Assembly: GCF_019457885.1 (NCBI RefSeq)
Contig: NZ_JAHZST010000011.1
Location: forward strand, 124,001 to 188,000
DNA length: 64,000 bases
Reading direction: 5' to 3'
From: Shewanella nanhaiensis
GTDB lineage: Bacteria > Pseudomonadota > Gammaproteobacteria > Enterobacterales > Shewanellaceae
Shown one piece after another: positions 35,166-43,171 of the stretch. A program made the position numbers and the translations under genes. The first letter of the stretch is position 1. Every line of letters starts with the position of its first letter. The notes beneath the pieces were generated by a model. It searched no databases and was not told the origin of the DNA. It saw only the letters and a list, made by a program, of their open reading frames with translations.

Positions 35166-35588
35166 CTAGCGGTATCTGAGTCTGCCACTGATAATGCCGA
35201 CCATATAGGTTAATGCCATAAGTGCAATAAGATAGGCCGAATCTAACTCCGGAAGGATGCCATTTTTATCTAAGATTGAATAGCTTGAGAAGCTGATAAT
35301 GGTCACGCCGACAGAAAGTGCTAAAGCATCTAGCTGGATCTTGCGCTCCATCTCATCGAGTTCGATAAGAAAGTGTCGGTAGGAAAATATCATGGTTATG
35401 CCTATCCCTGTGTGGAGCAGGAAGGCGATGGCGATCGGGATTTCAGTAAACCATGCTTGTGTGGACAGGTATGAGGTGAGGATTAGGCTGATTGCCCAGA
35501 GTAGCGCGAGTATGTTTACCTTGTTGGCATTTTTAATATCCCGTGAAGGCAGGTTTTTAGAGCAGATCGCATTTAAAATAGTTTTCAT
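35166..35588 (-). CDS. Small inner-membrane protein paired with XRE regulator (DUF2178-like)
   Basis: A protein of 140 residues from the ATG at 35588, which has a GGAGA site 6 bases upstream; a TTG at 35624 is a weaker alternative. It has four TM segments: about 25-45 and 50-70, then after a charged loop (FLIELDEMERKIQLDA) 85-105 and 115-135. The ELDEMERKIQ loop is characteristic of small membrane proteins encoded with XRE regulators. Function unknown; the pair may form a membrane-linked regulatory unit. Confidence 0.8.
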   Translation of the reverse strand: MKTILNAICSKNLPSRDIKNANKVNILALLWAISLILTSYLSTQAWFTEIPIAIAFLLHTGIGITMIFSYRHFLIELDEMERKIQLDALALSVGVTIISFSSYSILDKNGILPELDSAYLIALMALTYMVGIISGRLRYR

Positions 35589-35644
35589 TGTCTCTCTCCA
35601 TAAGTCTCTAGCGATGTTCTTCAAATTAGGTGGATAGATATAAT

Positions 35645-35660
35645 GTAAAGCACCCTTTAC
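35645..35660. promoter_or_regulatory. Second, imperfect operator of the XRE operon
   Basis: GTAAAGCACCCTTTAC repeats the half-sites of the large palindrome 40 bases away, with two mismatched central positions. It lies about 57 bases upstream of the membrane-protein ATG. Confidence 0.6.
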
Positions 35661-35683
35661 CTATGAAGATAATTTAACCAAGA

Positions 35684-35711
35684 CATAAAGTAAAGCATGC
35701 TTTACTTTATG
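35684..35711. promoter_or_regulatory. 28-bp perfect palindrome, probable XRE operator
   Basis: The sequence from 35684 to 35711 is its own reverse complement, with core GTAAAGCATGCTTTAC. With the related site at 35645-35660 it fits cooperative binding of the dimeric XRE regulator encoded in the same operon. It also lies downstream of the CadC-like gene, whose transcript ends close by. Confidence 0.7.
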
Positions 35712-35750
35712 GCGGGCTTGTTTAACTTTTAGAGATAGGAGACCTAGGGG

Positions 35751-36635
35751 CTAAGGTTTATTCGCCGTTAACCAATCGGCGACATCTTTATCAACTCTGC
35801 TGGGGAAGGGCACGCCATCTTCTCTACCAACATAGAGGAGGCACATATCCTCCCTTTGCAGAAATACTTGTTGGTATTTTGCTAGCCAGTAGTTGAGGTG
35901 ACTTAGTAGTGGGCCAAGGCTCGCAATCTGATCTTTCAGCTCTGGGTTCTGCTGTAAAATATCTGCAATAGCTTGATTGCCGTTGTACATGGCGCCTTGG
36001 GTGATCCCACGGATCTGATCGAAGATAAACTTCTGTCGCTTGGTCAGATCTGGATAAGAGGCACTAAATACTTGTTCCCATAAAATATCTCCTCCAGCTT
36101 CAATTCCTAGCATTTTACCGAGTTCATTACGTCTTTTTGTTTGGGCGATAAAAGCGGTTTTAGTGATATCTAATTGCTGTTGTATGGTGATAATAAGTTG
36201 GTAGTTATCTGGATTTTCAGGATGAGAGTTATAGCCGAAGTAGGTGAGTATTAATAACAATAAACCAAGAAGCGAGGTTGAAACAGTGATACCTCTTTTA
36301 GATGGTCGAACTGGGTGTTTCGGATCTGTGTTGGTGATGGGAGGGACTAACATAAAGCCACCACCGCGACAGGTCTTGATGATATGTTGCGACTTACCAT
36401 CATCGCCAATCAATTTTCGGGTATCGGAGATAAGCCTAGATAGAGAGGTATCGCTGACTATCTGCTTTGGCCATAAACTTTCAAGCAAGTGATCACGGGA
36501 CACAACCTGATTACCAGATTCGGCTAGAAGTTGCAGAAGTAAAAACTGCCTATTTTCGAGAGATATGAGTCCATCGTTTACATATAACTGATGTGTTTTA
36601 GTGTTTAGATGGCAGTGTCCAAAGGTATAAATCAT
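35751..36635 (-). CDS. CadC/ToxR-like membrane-anchored transcriptional regulator
   Basis: A 294-residue one-component regulator. The N-terminal OmpR-type winged helix spans about 1-97 (LLESLWPKQIVSDTSLSRLI is the recognition region), a single TM segment covers about 116-134 (STSLLGLLLLILTYFGY), and the rest is a periplasmic helical domain with two cysteines unlike that of CadC. It is divergent from the large lipoprotein gene at 36799, whose promoter it may control. Signal unknown. Confidence 0.88.
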   Translation of the reverse strand: MIYTFGHCHLNTKTHQLYVNDGLISLENRQFLLLQLLAESGNQVVSRDHLLESLWPKQIVSDTSLSRLISDTRKLIGDDGKSQHIIKTCRGGGFMLVPPITNTDPKHPVRPSKRGITVSTSLLGLLLLILTYFGYNSHPENPDNYQLIITIQQQLDITKTAFIAQTKRRNELGKMLGIEAGGDILWEQVFSASYPDLTKRQKFIFDQIRGITQGAMYNGNQAIADILQQNPELKDQIASLGPLLSHLNYWLAKYQQVFLQREDMCLLYVGREDGVPFPSRVDKDVADWLTANKP

Positions 36636-36798
36636 AGATAAAGGTTATGACCGAAAACTCTTCTTAAAGATCAAGATAAAGAATAACGCCCTAAAAATAA
36701 ACAGATTCACTTTAAATCAACTTGTTTCAAGTTAGTTTCAAGCTTTAATGAGCCGATACCAGCATGGTTACTCCTCAGATCGCAACTAGGAGTATAAG

Positions 36799-38715
36799 AT
36801 GAAAGGATTATTGTCTTTAACTGTTTTACTCATTTTCACGGCCCTTTTAGGGGGCTGTCATGATTCAAAGCAGCTTGAACCAGCACCATCGACCCCAACG
36901 GTACCCACACAGCCTCCGGCTAACGAAGTGACCTCACTATCTGTGCTCATCATAGATCAGAACTATCGCGCCTTAGAGGAGGTGAAGTTGACCTTAAGTA
37001 GCCAAGATTTTGTATTGGAGACAGAGACTGATAGTGAAGGGAGAGCTCGTTTTGAGGTCGATTATGGCAAGTTAAACTTTCCGCTGATCTTATCCAGCAA
37101 AAAGCTGGGGTACAGCAATCAGGTTAAGGTGATTCAGGACCTTGCAGAGAAAGGAGAGAATCAATTTCAGCTACCGGTTTTGCAGCGTCAGCTACCAATA
37201 GTGATCGATATTGGGAGGGATACTGAACTTTTTACGACCGATGGAGCTTATCTTATGTTGCCTGCAAACGGGCTTGTCGATGGGGATGGAGATAGGGTAA
37301 GTGGAGAAGTTAATGTCACCATTACCCCATTGAATACCGCCAACTCCGATGGATTAAAGCTGTTTCCCGGTAACTTTGAGGGCTTATATGTAGGGCAGGA
37401 TGAAACGAGTCCAATCGCTACTTATGGGACGACTGAGTTTCACTTTGAGAAAGAGGGAGAAAAGTTGAATCTAGCTCCTGGAGTTGAGTCGGTAATTGAG
37501 CTGCCCATCTATGTCGCTCAGCATGTTGATGGCAGTGCAGTTGTTGTTGGAGATAGGATCGAGTTATGGCATTTAGAGGAAGATAGTGGTCTATGGCAGA
37601 ACTATGGGGATGGCGAAGTGGTGGATTCTCAAAGATCGCCAACAGGTTACGCCTTACGGGCGAGTGTTCCTCATTTTAGCTGGTGGAATGTCGATGTTGC
37701 TCCGGAGACCAGAGTTATTAATCTTAATGTCACTGGTGAGGTTAGTGGCGAATGTAAAGTTGGACTTAATGCAGATATGGCTTCAAATTCAAGGCCGGGG
37801 TTGAGGGCTTCCACTCAGGTATCAATTCCGAGTAATTCAAGTAGGCGGCTCTTAATTCCGAGTGGGAGACAGGTTAACTTTAGTGCTGTACTCAATGCCA
37901 ATGGTCAGGTCTATCTTGGCGATCTTCAAGTGGCCGCCAATGATACCGGTGATAACTTTACCATAGAGGTTGTGCCTGAGGGGGGCATCAATCCTGAAGA
38001 TCCCGCTCCCTATATCGCTAAGATCTATGGGGAAACTACCCCTGAGTTTGAATATGATTTAATCACTAAAAAGCATAGGCATGCGGCTAATATTATTCAC
38101 TATTACTGGGATGCTAAAACAGGTCACCCGAGGCAAGATGGATGCAGTGAGGATAGGATGCCCGATGGCGAGCCTAAATTGGATATCCATTTGATATCAG
38201 ATGCTAGGCAGTATGAAGACGTTGAGCTGGGTAACGAGACTGGTCAAATTGATCTCGCAGTATTTCCTTTTGATGTTGAGACGCAGGGGGAGACTCTGCC
38301 CGCTGATCCTGAATTTATCTCTTTAAACCTGCTTGCTAGCAATACTTTTGGGAGTGCTAGTCGAGTGATTGAGGTGCCAAACCCAAGAGGCGCTGCCCCC
38401 AAATTAAAAGGGATCAGAAGTTATTCTCATGATAAGTACCAAACCTTGGATATTAGATGGAGTGTGGTAGGGGCTGATTCTGGCTATATTGAAGTTTGGC
38501 CTTTGAATGATCAAGCTGGCCCTGCTCTAATTGTTGAGGAGATAGACCCTTTTGCTAAACATGCTCAATTAGTGCTTGAAGGTTTACCGATAGAGGGTTT
38601 AAGCATCAAAATAACCTATGAGAATCAGTATGATAAACTTGAGGCTCCTATTGTTATTACTGGTGAGTCTTGTGATCTTATGTCTGATCTTCCCTGTGAC
38701 CAACCGACAAATTAG
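36799..38715 (+). CDS. Large secreted lipoprotein of unknown function
   Basis: A 638-residue protein with a clear lipoprotein signal (LIFTALLGGCHDS) and a Pro/Thr-rich linker. Residues about 45-130 look like a carboxypeptidase-regulatory or Ig-like beta domain (LIIDQNYRALEEVKLTL, SEGRARFEV). The block YLMLPANGLVDGDGDRVSG with repeated Asp-Gly may bind calcium. More beta-rich domains follow. No enzyme motif is seen. It is divergent from the CadC-like regulator and followed by a strong hairpin, so it is probably a single-gene unit under that regulator. Confidence 0.7.
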   Translation: MKGLLSLTVLLIFTALLGGCHDSKQLEPAPSTPTVPTQPPANEVTSLSVLIIDQNYRALEEVKLTLSSQDFVLETETDSEGRARFEVDYGKLNFPLILSSKKLGYSNQVKVIQDLAEKGENQFQLPVLQRQLPIVIDIGRDTELFTTDGAYLMLPANGLVDGDGDRVSGEVNVTITPLNTANSDGLKLFPGNFEGLYVGQDETSPIATYGTTEFHFEKEGEKLNLAPGVESVIELPIYVAQHVDGSAVVVGDRIELWHLEEDSGLWQNYGDGEVVDSQRSPTGYALRASVPHFSWWNVDVAPETRVINLNVTGEVSGECKVGLNADMASNSRPGLRASTQVSIPSNSSRRLLIPSGRQVNFSAVLNANGQVYLGDLQVAANDTGDNFTIEVVPEGGINPEDPAPYIAKIYGETTPEFEYDLITKKHRHAANIIHYYWDAKTGHPRQDGCSEDRMPDGEPKLDIHLISDARQYEDVELGNETGQIDLAVFPFDVETQGETLPADPEFISLNLLASNTFGSASRVIEVPNPRGAAPKLKGIRSYSHDKYQTLDIRWSVVGADSGYIEVWPLNDQAGPALIVEEIDPFAKHAQLVLEGLPIEGLSIKITYENQYDKLEAPIVITGESCDLMSDLPCDQPTN

Positions 38716-38719
38716 ATGA

Positions 38720-38744
38720 TGGGCTCCTTACCATAGGGAGCCCA
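38720..38744 (+). terminator. Terminator hairpin of the large lipoprotein gene
   Basis: TGGGCTCC pairs with GGGAGCCCA a few bases after the stop, followed by ATTTG. The YdbC-like gene begins 15 bases later. Confidence 0.7.
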
Positions 38745-38759
38745 ATTTGAGAGGCGAAT

Positions 38760-39389
38760 ATGATAGCCAAGTATATACGGTGCGAGGTTGCCGAAGCCAA
38801 AAAGGGCATTTTCTCTAAGGGGCAGCGCCTTTGGTTGGAGACTGCACATTGTGAGGGCTTTATCTCCCAGCTTGGTGGCTGGGAGCAAGAAACCAATATA
38901 GCTGTTATTCTAGCTCGTTGGACAGACATGGAGAGCGTGAAAGATTTTATGAGTGCTGCCCATGACCCCATTGCTGAGAGAGCCAATCAAGTTGGTAGTT
39001 ATAGCCATATCTCAGTCTCCTATCTGTCAGCTGTGATGTGCATTCGAGCTTTTAATCAAGGAGGTAAAAATCAAGCTAGCTGTGGGTTTATTCGCATCGC
39101 AGACTGCTGCATAGATCCCGACAAGCTTGATGAGTTTATTCAAGAGCTGAAAACGCTTTGGAATCCAGGCATGCAACAGGTTGAAGGTATGTTAGGAGGG
39201 CAACTCTGGCAGTTTAATGACGAGTCCGATCGCTATCTTGTAACAACCTACTGGGAAAGTGAAGCTGCCCATCGACACTATATGGCTGAATATTTTCCGC
39301 GACTAAAACAGCAAGCCGCCACTGACATCATCCACACCATATCTGGTCACAATATCCAAACAGAGCCAAGCTGGAGAGTTATCCCTTAA
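38760..39389 (+). CDS. YdbC-like protein (DUF4937 plus ABM-like domain)
   Basis: A 209-residue cytosolic protein. The N-terminal half (MIAKYIRCEVAEAKKGIFSK, then LGGWEQETNIAVILARWTD) resembles Bacillus YdbC/DUF4937; the second half (from about 98) reads as a ferredoxin-like antibiotic-biosynthesis-monooxygenase (ABM) fold with QVEGMLGGQLWQFNDES and YWESEAAHRHYMAEYF. Two stacked dimeric alpha/beta-barrel modules are common in small oxidases or haem-related proteins, but no activity is known for this family. Confidence 0.75.
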   Translation: MIAKYIRCEVAEAKKGIFSKGQRLWLETAHCEGFISQLGGWEQETNIAVILARWTDMESVKDFMSAAHDPIAERANQVGSYSHISVSYLSAVMCIRAFNQGGKNQASCGFIRIADCCIDPDKLDEFIQELKTLWNPGMQQVEGMLGGQLWQFNDESDRYLVTTYWESEAAHRHYMAEYFPRLKQQAATDIIHTISGHNIQTEPSWRVIP

Positions 39390-39399
39390 CGACCCGAAT

Positions 39400-39520
39400 G
39401 AGAGGATGGGACGTCGAACTGGCTGTTTAACATGGACGTTATTTGAAACTGTAGAGTGCCCAGGGAAGTTTACAGTGTCTCACTGACGTGCCTGTACATA
39501 AGCCCACGGCAGGTGATAGA
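39400..39520 (+). repeat. Dispersed extragenic repeat, copy 2 (diverged)
   Basis: Shares GTAGAG, CAGGGA, CTCACTGA, GTACATAAGC and GGCAGGTGATA order with copies at 34480 and 60500, including the imperfect hairpin around ACATGGACG. It lies between the YdbC-like gene and the pckA terminator. Confidence 0.55.
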
Positions 39521-39603
39521 TAACAATGAAGTCATGGTCCATAAACTACATATCAAATACCATTAAATATTGGTATGAACCAAACAACCAATAAACCATA
39601 GGC

Positions 39604-39641
39604 ATAAAAAATCCCAGCACAACCGAAGTTAAACTGGGATT
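39604..39641 (-). terminator. Rho-independent terminator of pckA
   Basis: On the minus strand AATCCCAG pairs with CTGGGATT and runs into TTTTTTAT. It lies about 47 bases beyond the pckA stop. Confidence 0.85.
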
Positions 39642-39687
39642 AATAAAAAAGCTATCAGCCTAAAACTAAGCCAATAACAAGACCTTA

Positions 39688-41244
39688 TTAAGCATTAGGT
39701 CCGGCATGCTTGATCGAATCTGGTACTTGATACTTCTCAAAGTTAGCCGTAAAGCTATCTGCTAATTGTTGAGCATACTCGGCATACTGTGCCTTATCTG
39801 CCCATGTGTTGACTGGATTAAGTAGCTGAGTCTCAACACCTGGCACTGCAACAGGAACGTGCAGGTTAAGCTTCTCAAGGTGCTCAGTTTCAACCCCTTT
39901 TAGCTCACCGCTAACGATGGCGTCGACAATTGCTCGAGTTGTGGGAATATCGAAACGTTTACCTACACCGTGTGGACCGCCTGTCCAGCCAGTGTTAACT
40001 AAGTACACTTGGCTATCGAAAGACTCAATGCGCTTCATCAGTAGCTCGGCATAAACTCCTGCCGGACGTGGGAAGAAGGGGGCACCGAAACAGGTAGAGA
40101 AGGTTGACTGAATTGCAGAGCTAGAGCCCATCTCAGTTGAACCTACCTTTGCCGTGTAGCCAGAGAGGAAGTGATAAGCAGCTTGCTCTTTCGTCAGGAT
40201 AGAAACAGGAGGTAACACACCGGAGACATCACAGGTTAGGAACACAACTGCGTGAGGCTCAGCACCGCGGTTTTCCGCTTTACGTAGCTCGATATGCTCA
40301 AGCGGGTAGGCTGCACGGCTGTTTTCGGTCAATGTAGAGTTGGTGTAATCTGGGATGCGGTTCTCATCCATCACCACGTTTTCAAGTACGGTACCGAAAC
40401 GGATTGCGTTCCAGATCACTGGCTCGTTTTTCTGGCTAAGGTCGATACACTTAGCGTAGCAGCCGCCTTCGATGTTAAAGACGCCGCCAGGTGCCCAACC
40501 GTGTTCATCGTCACCGATTAAGAAGCGCTTAGGATCGGCTGACAGTGTCGTTTTTCCTGTACCTGATAGACCGAAGAATAGCGTGGTGTCGCCCTCTTTA
40601 CCTACGTTAGCCGAGCAGTGCATCGGGAGCACGCCTTTTGCTGGTAGGAGGAAGTTCTGTACAGAGAACATGGACTTTTTCATCTCACCAGCATATTTAA
40701 GTCCGGCCAGTAGTACCTTACGCTCAGCAAAGTTAAGGATCACTGTTGCATCTGAATGGGTGCCATCACGCTCGGGAACACACTCAAAGCCAGGGGCATT
40801 GATAATCTGCCAAACTGGCTTATCGGCTGAGTTAAACTCCTCTGGAACAATAAAGAGGTTGCGGGCAAAAAGCTGATGCCATGCGGTTTCTGTGGTGACC
40901 TGAATAGGCTGGTAATGTGCATCATCTGCACCTACTTCCAGTTCAGAGACAAACAGCTCTTTGTCACCTAAATAGGCCTCAACTCGGTTCCACAGTGCAG
41001 TAAATGCCTCCTGCTCGAAAGGCTTATTAACTGAACCCCAGTCGATATCATTTTCAGAACTTGGCTCTTTAACAATAAATCGATCGTTAGGTGAGCGTCC
41101 GGTACGTTCTCCGGTTTTTGCGACGAGTGCTCCGTTGGCTGTGAGTTCACCTTCTCCGCGTGATAGCGCGATTTCGATGAGTTGTGCTGTCGAGGGGTTA
41201 CGGTGAGTACGAGGTGTTCCATCCGCCATTAGTAAGGTCTCCAT
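39688..41244 (-). CDS. pckA: Phosphoenolpyruvate carboxykinase (ATP)
   Basis: PckA decarboxylates and phosphorylates oxaloacetate to phosphoenolpyruvate, the first committed step of gluconeogenesis. The 518-residue protein carries the ATP-type signature: P-loop GLSGTGKT (225-232), the PEPCK Walker-like LIGDDEHGW metal-binding block, and the RTGRSPNDRF substrate loop near the N-terminus. In Escherichia coli pckA is next to hslO-hslR-yrfG-nudE; here the same genes are present within 23 kb but separated by gadB, its transporter and the gsp operon. Confidence 0.97.
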   Translation of the reverse strand: METLLMADGTPRTHRNPSTAQLIEIALSRGEGELTANGALVAKTGERTGRSPNDRFIVKEPSSENDIDWGSVNKPFEQEAFTALWNRVEAYLGDKELFVSELEVGADDAHYQPIQVTTETAWHQLFARNLFIVPEEFNSADKPVWQIINAPGFECVPERDGTHSDATVILNFAERKVLLAGLKYAGEMKKSMFSVQNFLLPAKGVLPMHCSANVGKEGDTTLFFGLSGTGKTTLSADPKRFLIGDDEHGWAPGGVFNIEGGCYAKCIDLSQKNEPVIWNAIRFGTVLENVVMDENRIPDYTNSTLTENSRAAYPLEHIELRKAENRGAEPHAVVFLTCDVSGVLPPVSILTKEQAAYHFLSGYTAKVGSTEMGSSSAIQSTFSTCFGAPFFPRPAGVYAELLMKRIESFDSQVYLVNTGWTGGPHGVGKRFDIPTTRAIVDAIVSGELKGVETEHLEKLNLHVPVAVPGVETQLLNPVNTWADKAQYAEYAQQLADSFTANFEKYQVPDSIKHAGPNA

Positions 41245-41668
41245 GATTGAGGTCGGAATTGAGTGCCAGTCTTTGCCAGCTTGATTTATTAATTCTTATC
41301 AATGTGCGTCTTTGCGCTATGTCCCGATTGTAACGTAAGCGCAAATGAATGTGTGAGGAAGTTTGTGAAAATGGTAAAAAAGATTAGTCAGTAAAGTGTC
41401 ATTAAGGTAGGCGGTATCAGTCTTAAGGTTGAAATTTTGTTTTGGACTCTAACAAGGGTGCATATTGCATGCCTATAACTGGCCTATAGCGCTGTTGTAT
41501 ATGGTTATTTTTAATTAATCAAACTTTACACTTCACTAGATTGACGAGCTCTGCTAGCAGGAATAGTATCGTTTTAGCTCGTACGAAGACTTTTCTATAT
41601 ACCTTCTATGACGTCTGCAGCGTCAACCTAGAATTTTAAATTTGTTTTAATTCAACGGAGTTAACCTT
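41245..41668. promoter_or_regulatory. Divergent regulatory region of pckA and gadB
   Basis: About 420 bases between divergent genes. It must hold both promoters, but I see no operator I can name with confidence. No ORF is supported. Confidence 0.5.
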
Positions 41669-43063
41669 ATGCCTCTTCATTCCAAGGATACGGTTAGAGA
41701 CGACCTTCTCGATGACATCTACTCGTCAGCTGACCTGGCCCTATCTATGCCAAAGTACAAAATGCCTGAACAGGAACATGACTCTCGCCATGTTTATCAG
41801 GTTATTCACGATGAACTTATGATGGACGGCAACTCACGACAGAATCTGGCGACATTTTGTCAGACCTGGGTCGAAGATGAAGTGCACAAGCTGATGGATG
41901 AATGTATCGATAAGAATATGATCGATAAAGATGAGTATCCTCAGACGGCTGAACTTGAGGCTCGCTGCGTGCATATGTTGGCAGATCTGTGGCACTCACC
42001 AGATGCGGAGAACACCTTAGGCTGTTCTACAACGGGTTCGAGTGAAGCTGCCATGTTAGGTGGAATGGCACTGAAATGGGCTTGGCGTGAAAAGATGAGA
42101 AAGCTAGGTAAGCCAACGGATAAGCCCAATTTAATCTGTGGTCCAGTGCAGGTGTGTTGGTATAAGTTTGCTCGCTACTGGGATATCGAGCTACGTGAGA
42201 TCCCGATGGAGGGTGATCGCCTCATCATGACGCCGGAAGAGGTGATTAAACGTTGTGATGAAAACACCATAGGCGTAGTGCCCACACTTGGTGTGACCTT
42301 TACCTGCCAATATGAGCCAGTAAAGGCGGTACATGAAGCCTTAGATCAGTTACAAAGAGACACGGGTCTAGATATCCCCATGCATATTGACGCTGCTAGT
42401 GGCGGCTTCTTAGCCCCTTTCTGCGATCCTGACCTTGAGTGGGACTTCCGCTTACCTCGAGTTAAGTCGATCAATGCTTCCGGACATAAATTTGGTTTGA
42501 GCCCGTTAGGGGTGGGTTGGGTGATCTGGCGTGATGCGTCGGCACTGGATAAAGATCTTATCTTCAATGTGAACTATCTAGGTGGCAATATGCCGACCTT
42601 TGCATTGAACTTCTCCCGTCCCGGTGGTCAGATTGTGGCGCAATATTACAACTTTCTGCGTTTAGGCCGAGAGGGATATCGCAAGATACATCAAGCCTGC
42701 TATGACACTGCGATCTACCTCTCAGGAGAGATCGAGAAGATGGGGATGTTTGACATTATCTATGATGGCCAAGGCGGTATTCCTGCCATGAGTTGGTCGT
42801 TGAAAGAGGGGGTTGAACCAGGCTTTAATCTATTTGACCTTTCCGATCGGATCCGCTCCCGTGGCTGGCAAATTGCCGCCTATGCGATGCCGCCAAAGCG
42901 GGAAGATTTAGTGATTATGCGTATCTTAGTTCGTCATGGCTTTAGTCGGGATCAGGCCGATCTCTTGGTGGCCGATCTGCAGCATTGTGTCGACTTTTTT
43001 GCAAAACATCCTATTTCACATAGTAGTGATGAAGCGGAATCTTCAGGTTTTAACCACGGTTAA
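41669..43063 (+). CDS. gadB: Glutamate decarboxylase
   Basis: A PLP enzyme that turns glutamate into GABA and CO2, consuming a cytoplasmic proton. The 464-residue protein aligns with Escherichia coli GadA/GadB: the Schiff-base lysine is Lys274 in INASGHKFGL, DAASGGFLAPF (241-251) carries the PLP Asp, and GCSTTGSSEAAMLGG is the phosphate-binding region. The C-terminus ends in a HxxSxxAExSGFxHG-like pattern (HSSDEAESSGFNHG), similar to the E. coli tail that closes the active site at neutral pH. The next gene is an antiporter of the AspT type. Confidence 0.95.
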   Translation: MPLHSKDTVRDDLLDDIYSSADLALSMPKYKMPEQEHDSRHVYQVIHDELMMDGNSRQNLATFCQTWVEDEVHKLMDECIDKNMIDKDEYPQTAELEARCVHMLADLWHSPDAENTLGCSTTGSSEAAMLGGMALKWAWREKMRKLGKPTDKPNLICGPVQVCWYKFARYWDIELREIPMEGDRLIMTPEEVIKRCDENTIGVVPTLGVTFTCQYEPVKAVHEALDQLQRDTGLDIPMHIDAASGGFLAPFCDPDLEWDFRLPRVKSINASGHKFGLSPLGVGWVIWRDASALDKDLIFNVNYLGGNMPTFALNFSRPGGQIVAQYYNFLRLGREGYRKIHQACYDTAIYLSGEIEKMGMFDIIYDGQGGIPAMSWSLKEGVEPGFNLFDLSDRIRSRGWQIAAYAMPPKREDLVIMRILVRHGFSRDQADLLVADLQHCVDFFAKHPISHSSDEAESSGFNHG

Positions 43064-43171
43064 ACTGTTGGTGGACTGCTTTTAGATATGGTGGACAGGG
43101 CGAGGAGTGCAGCGGCATAAATCGCTCTGGTTTTAGCCTATATGGATAATATAGGCCCATGGGAAACGATT

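Noticed and set aside
40472..40876. 134-codon ORF antisense to pckA
   Set aside because: It overlaps the conserved P-loop region of pckA and has no recognisable features.
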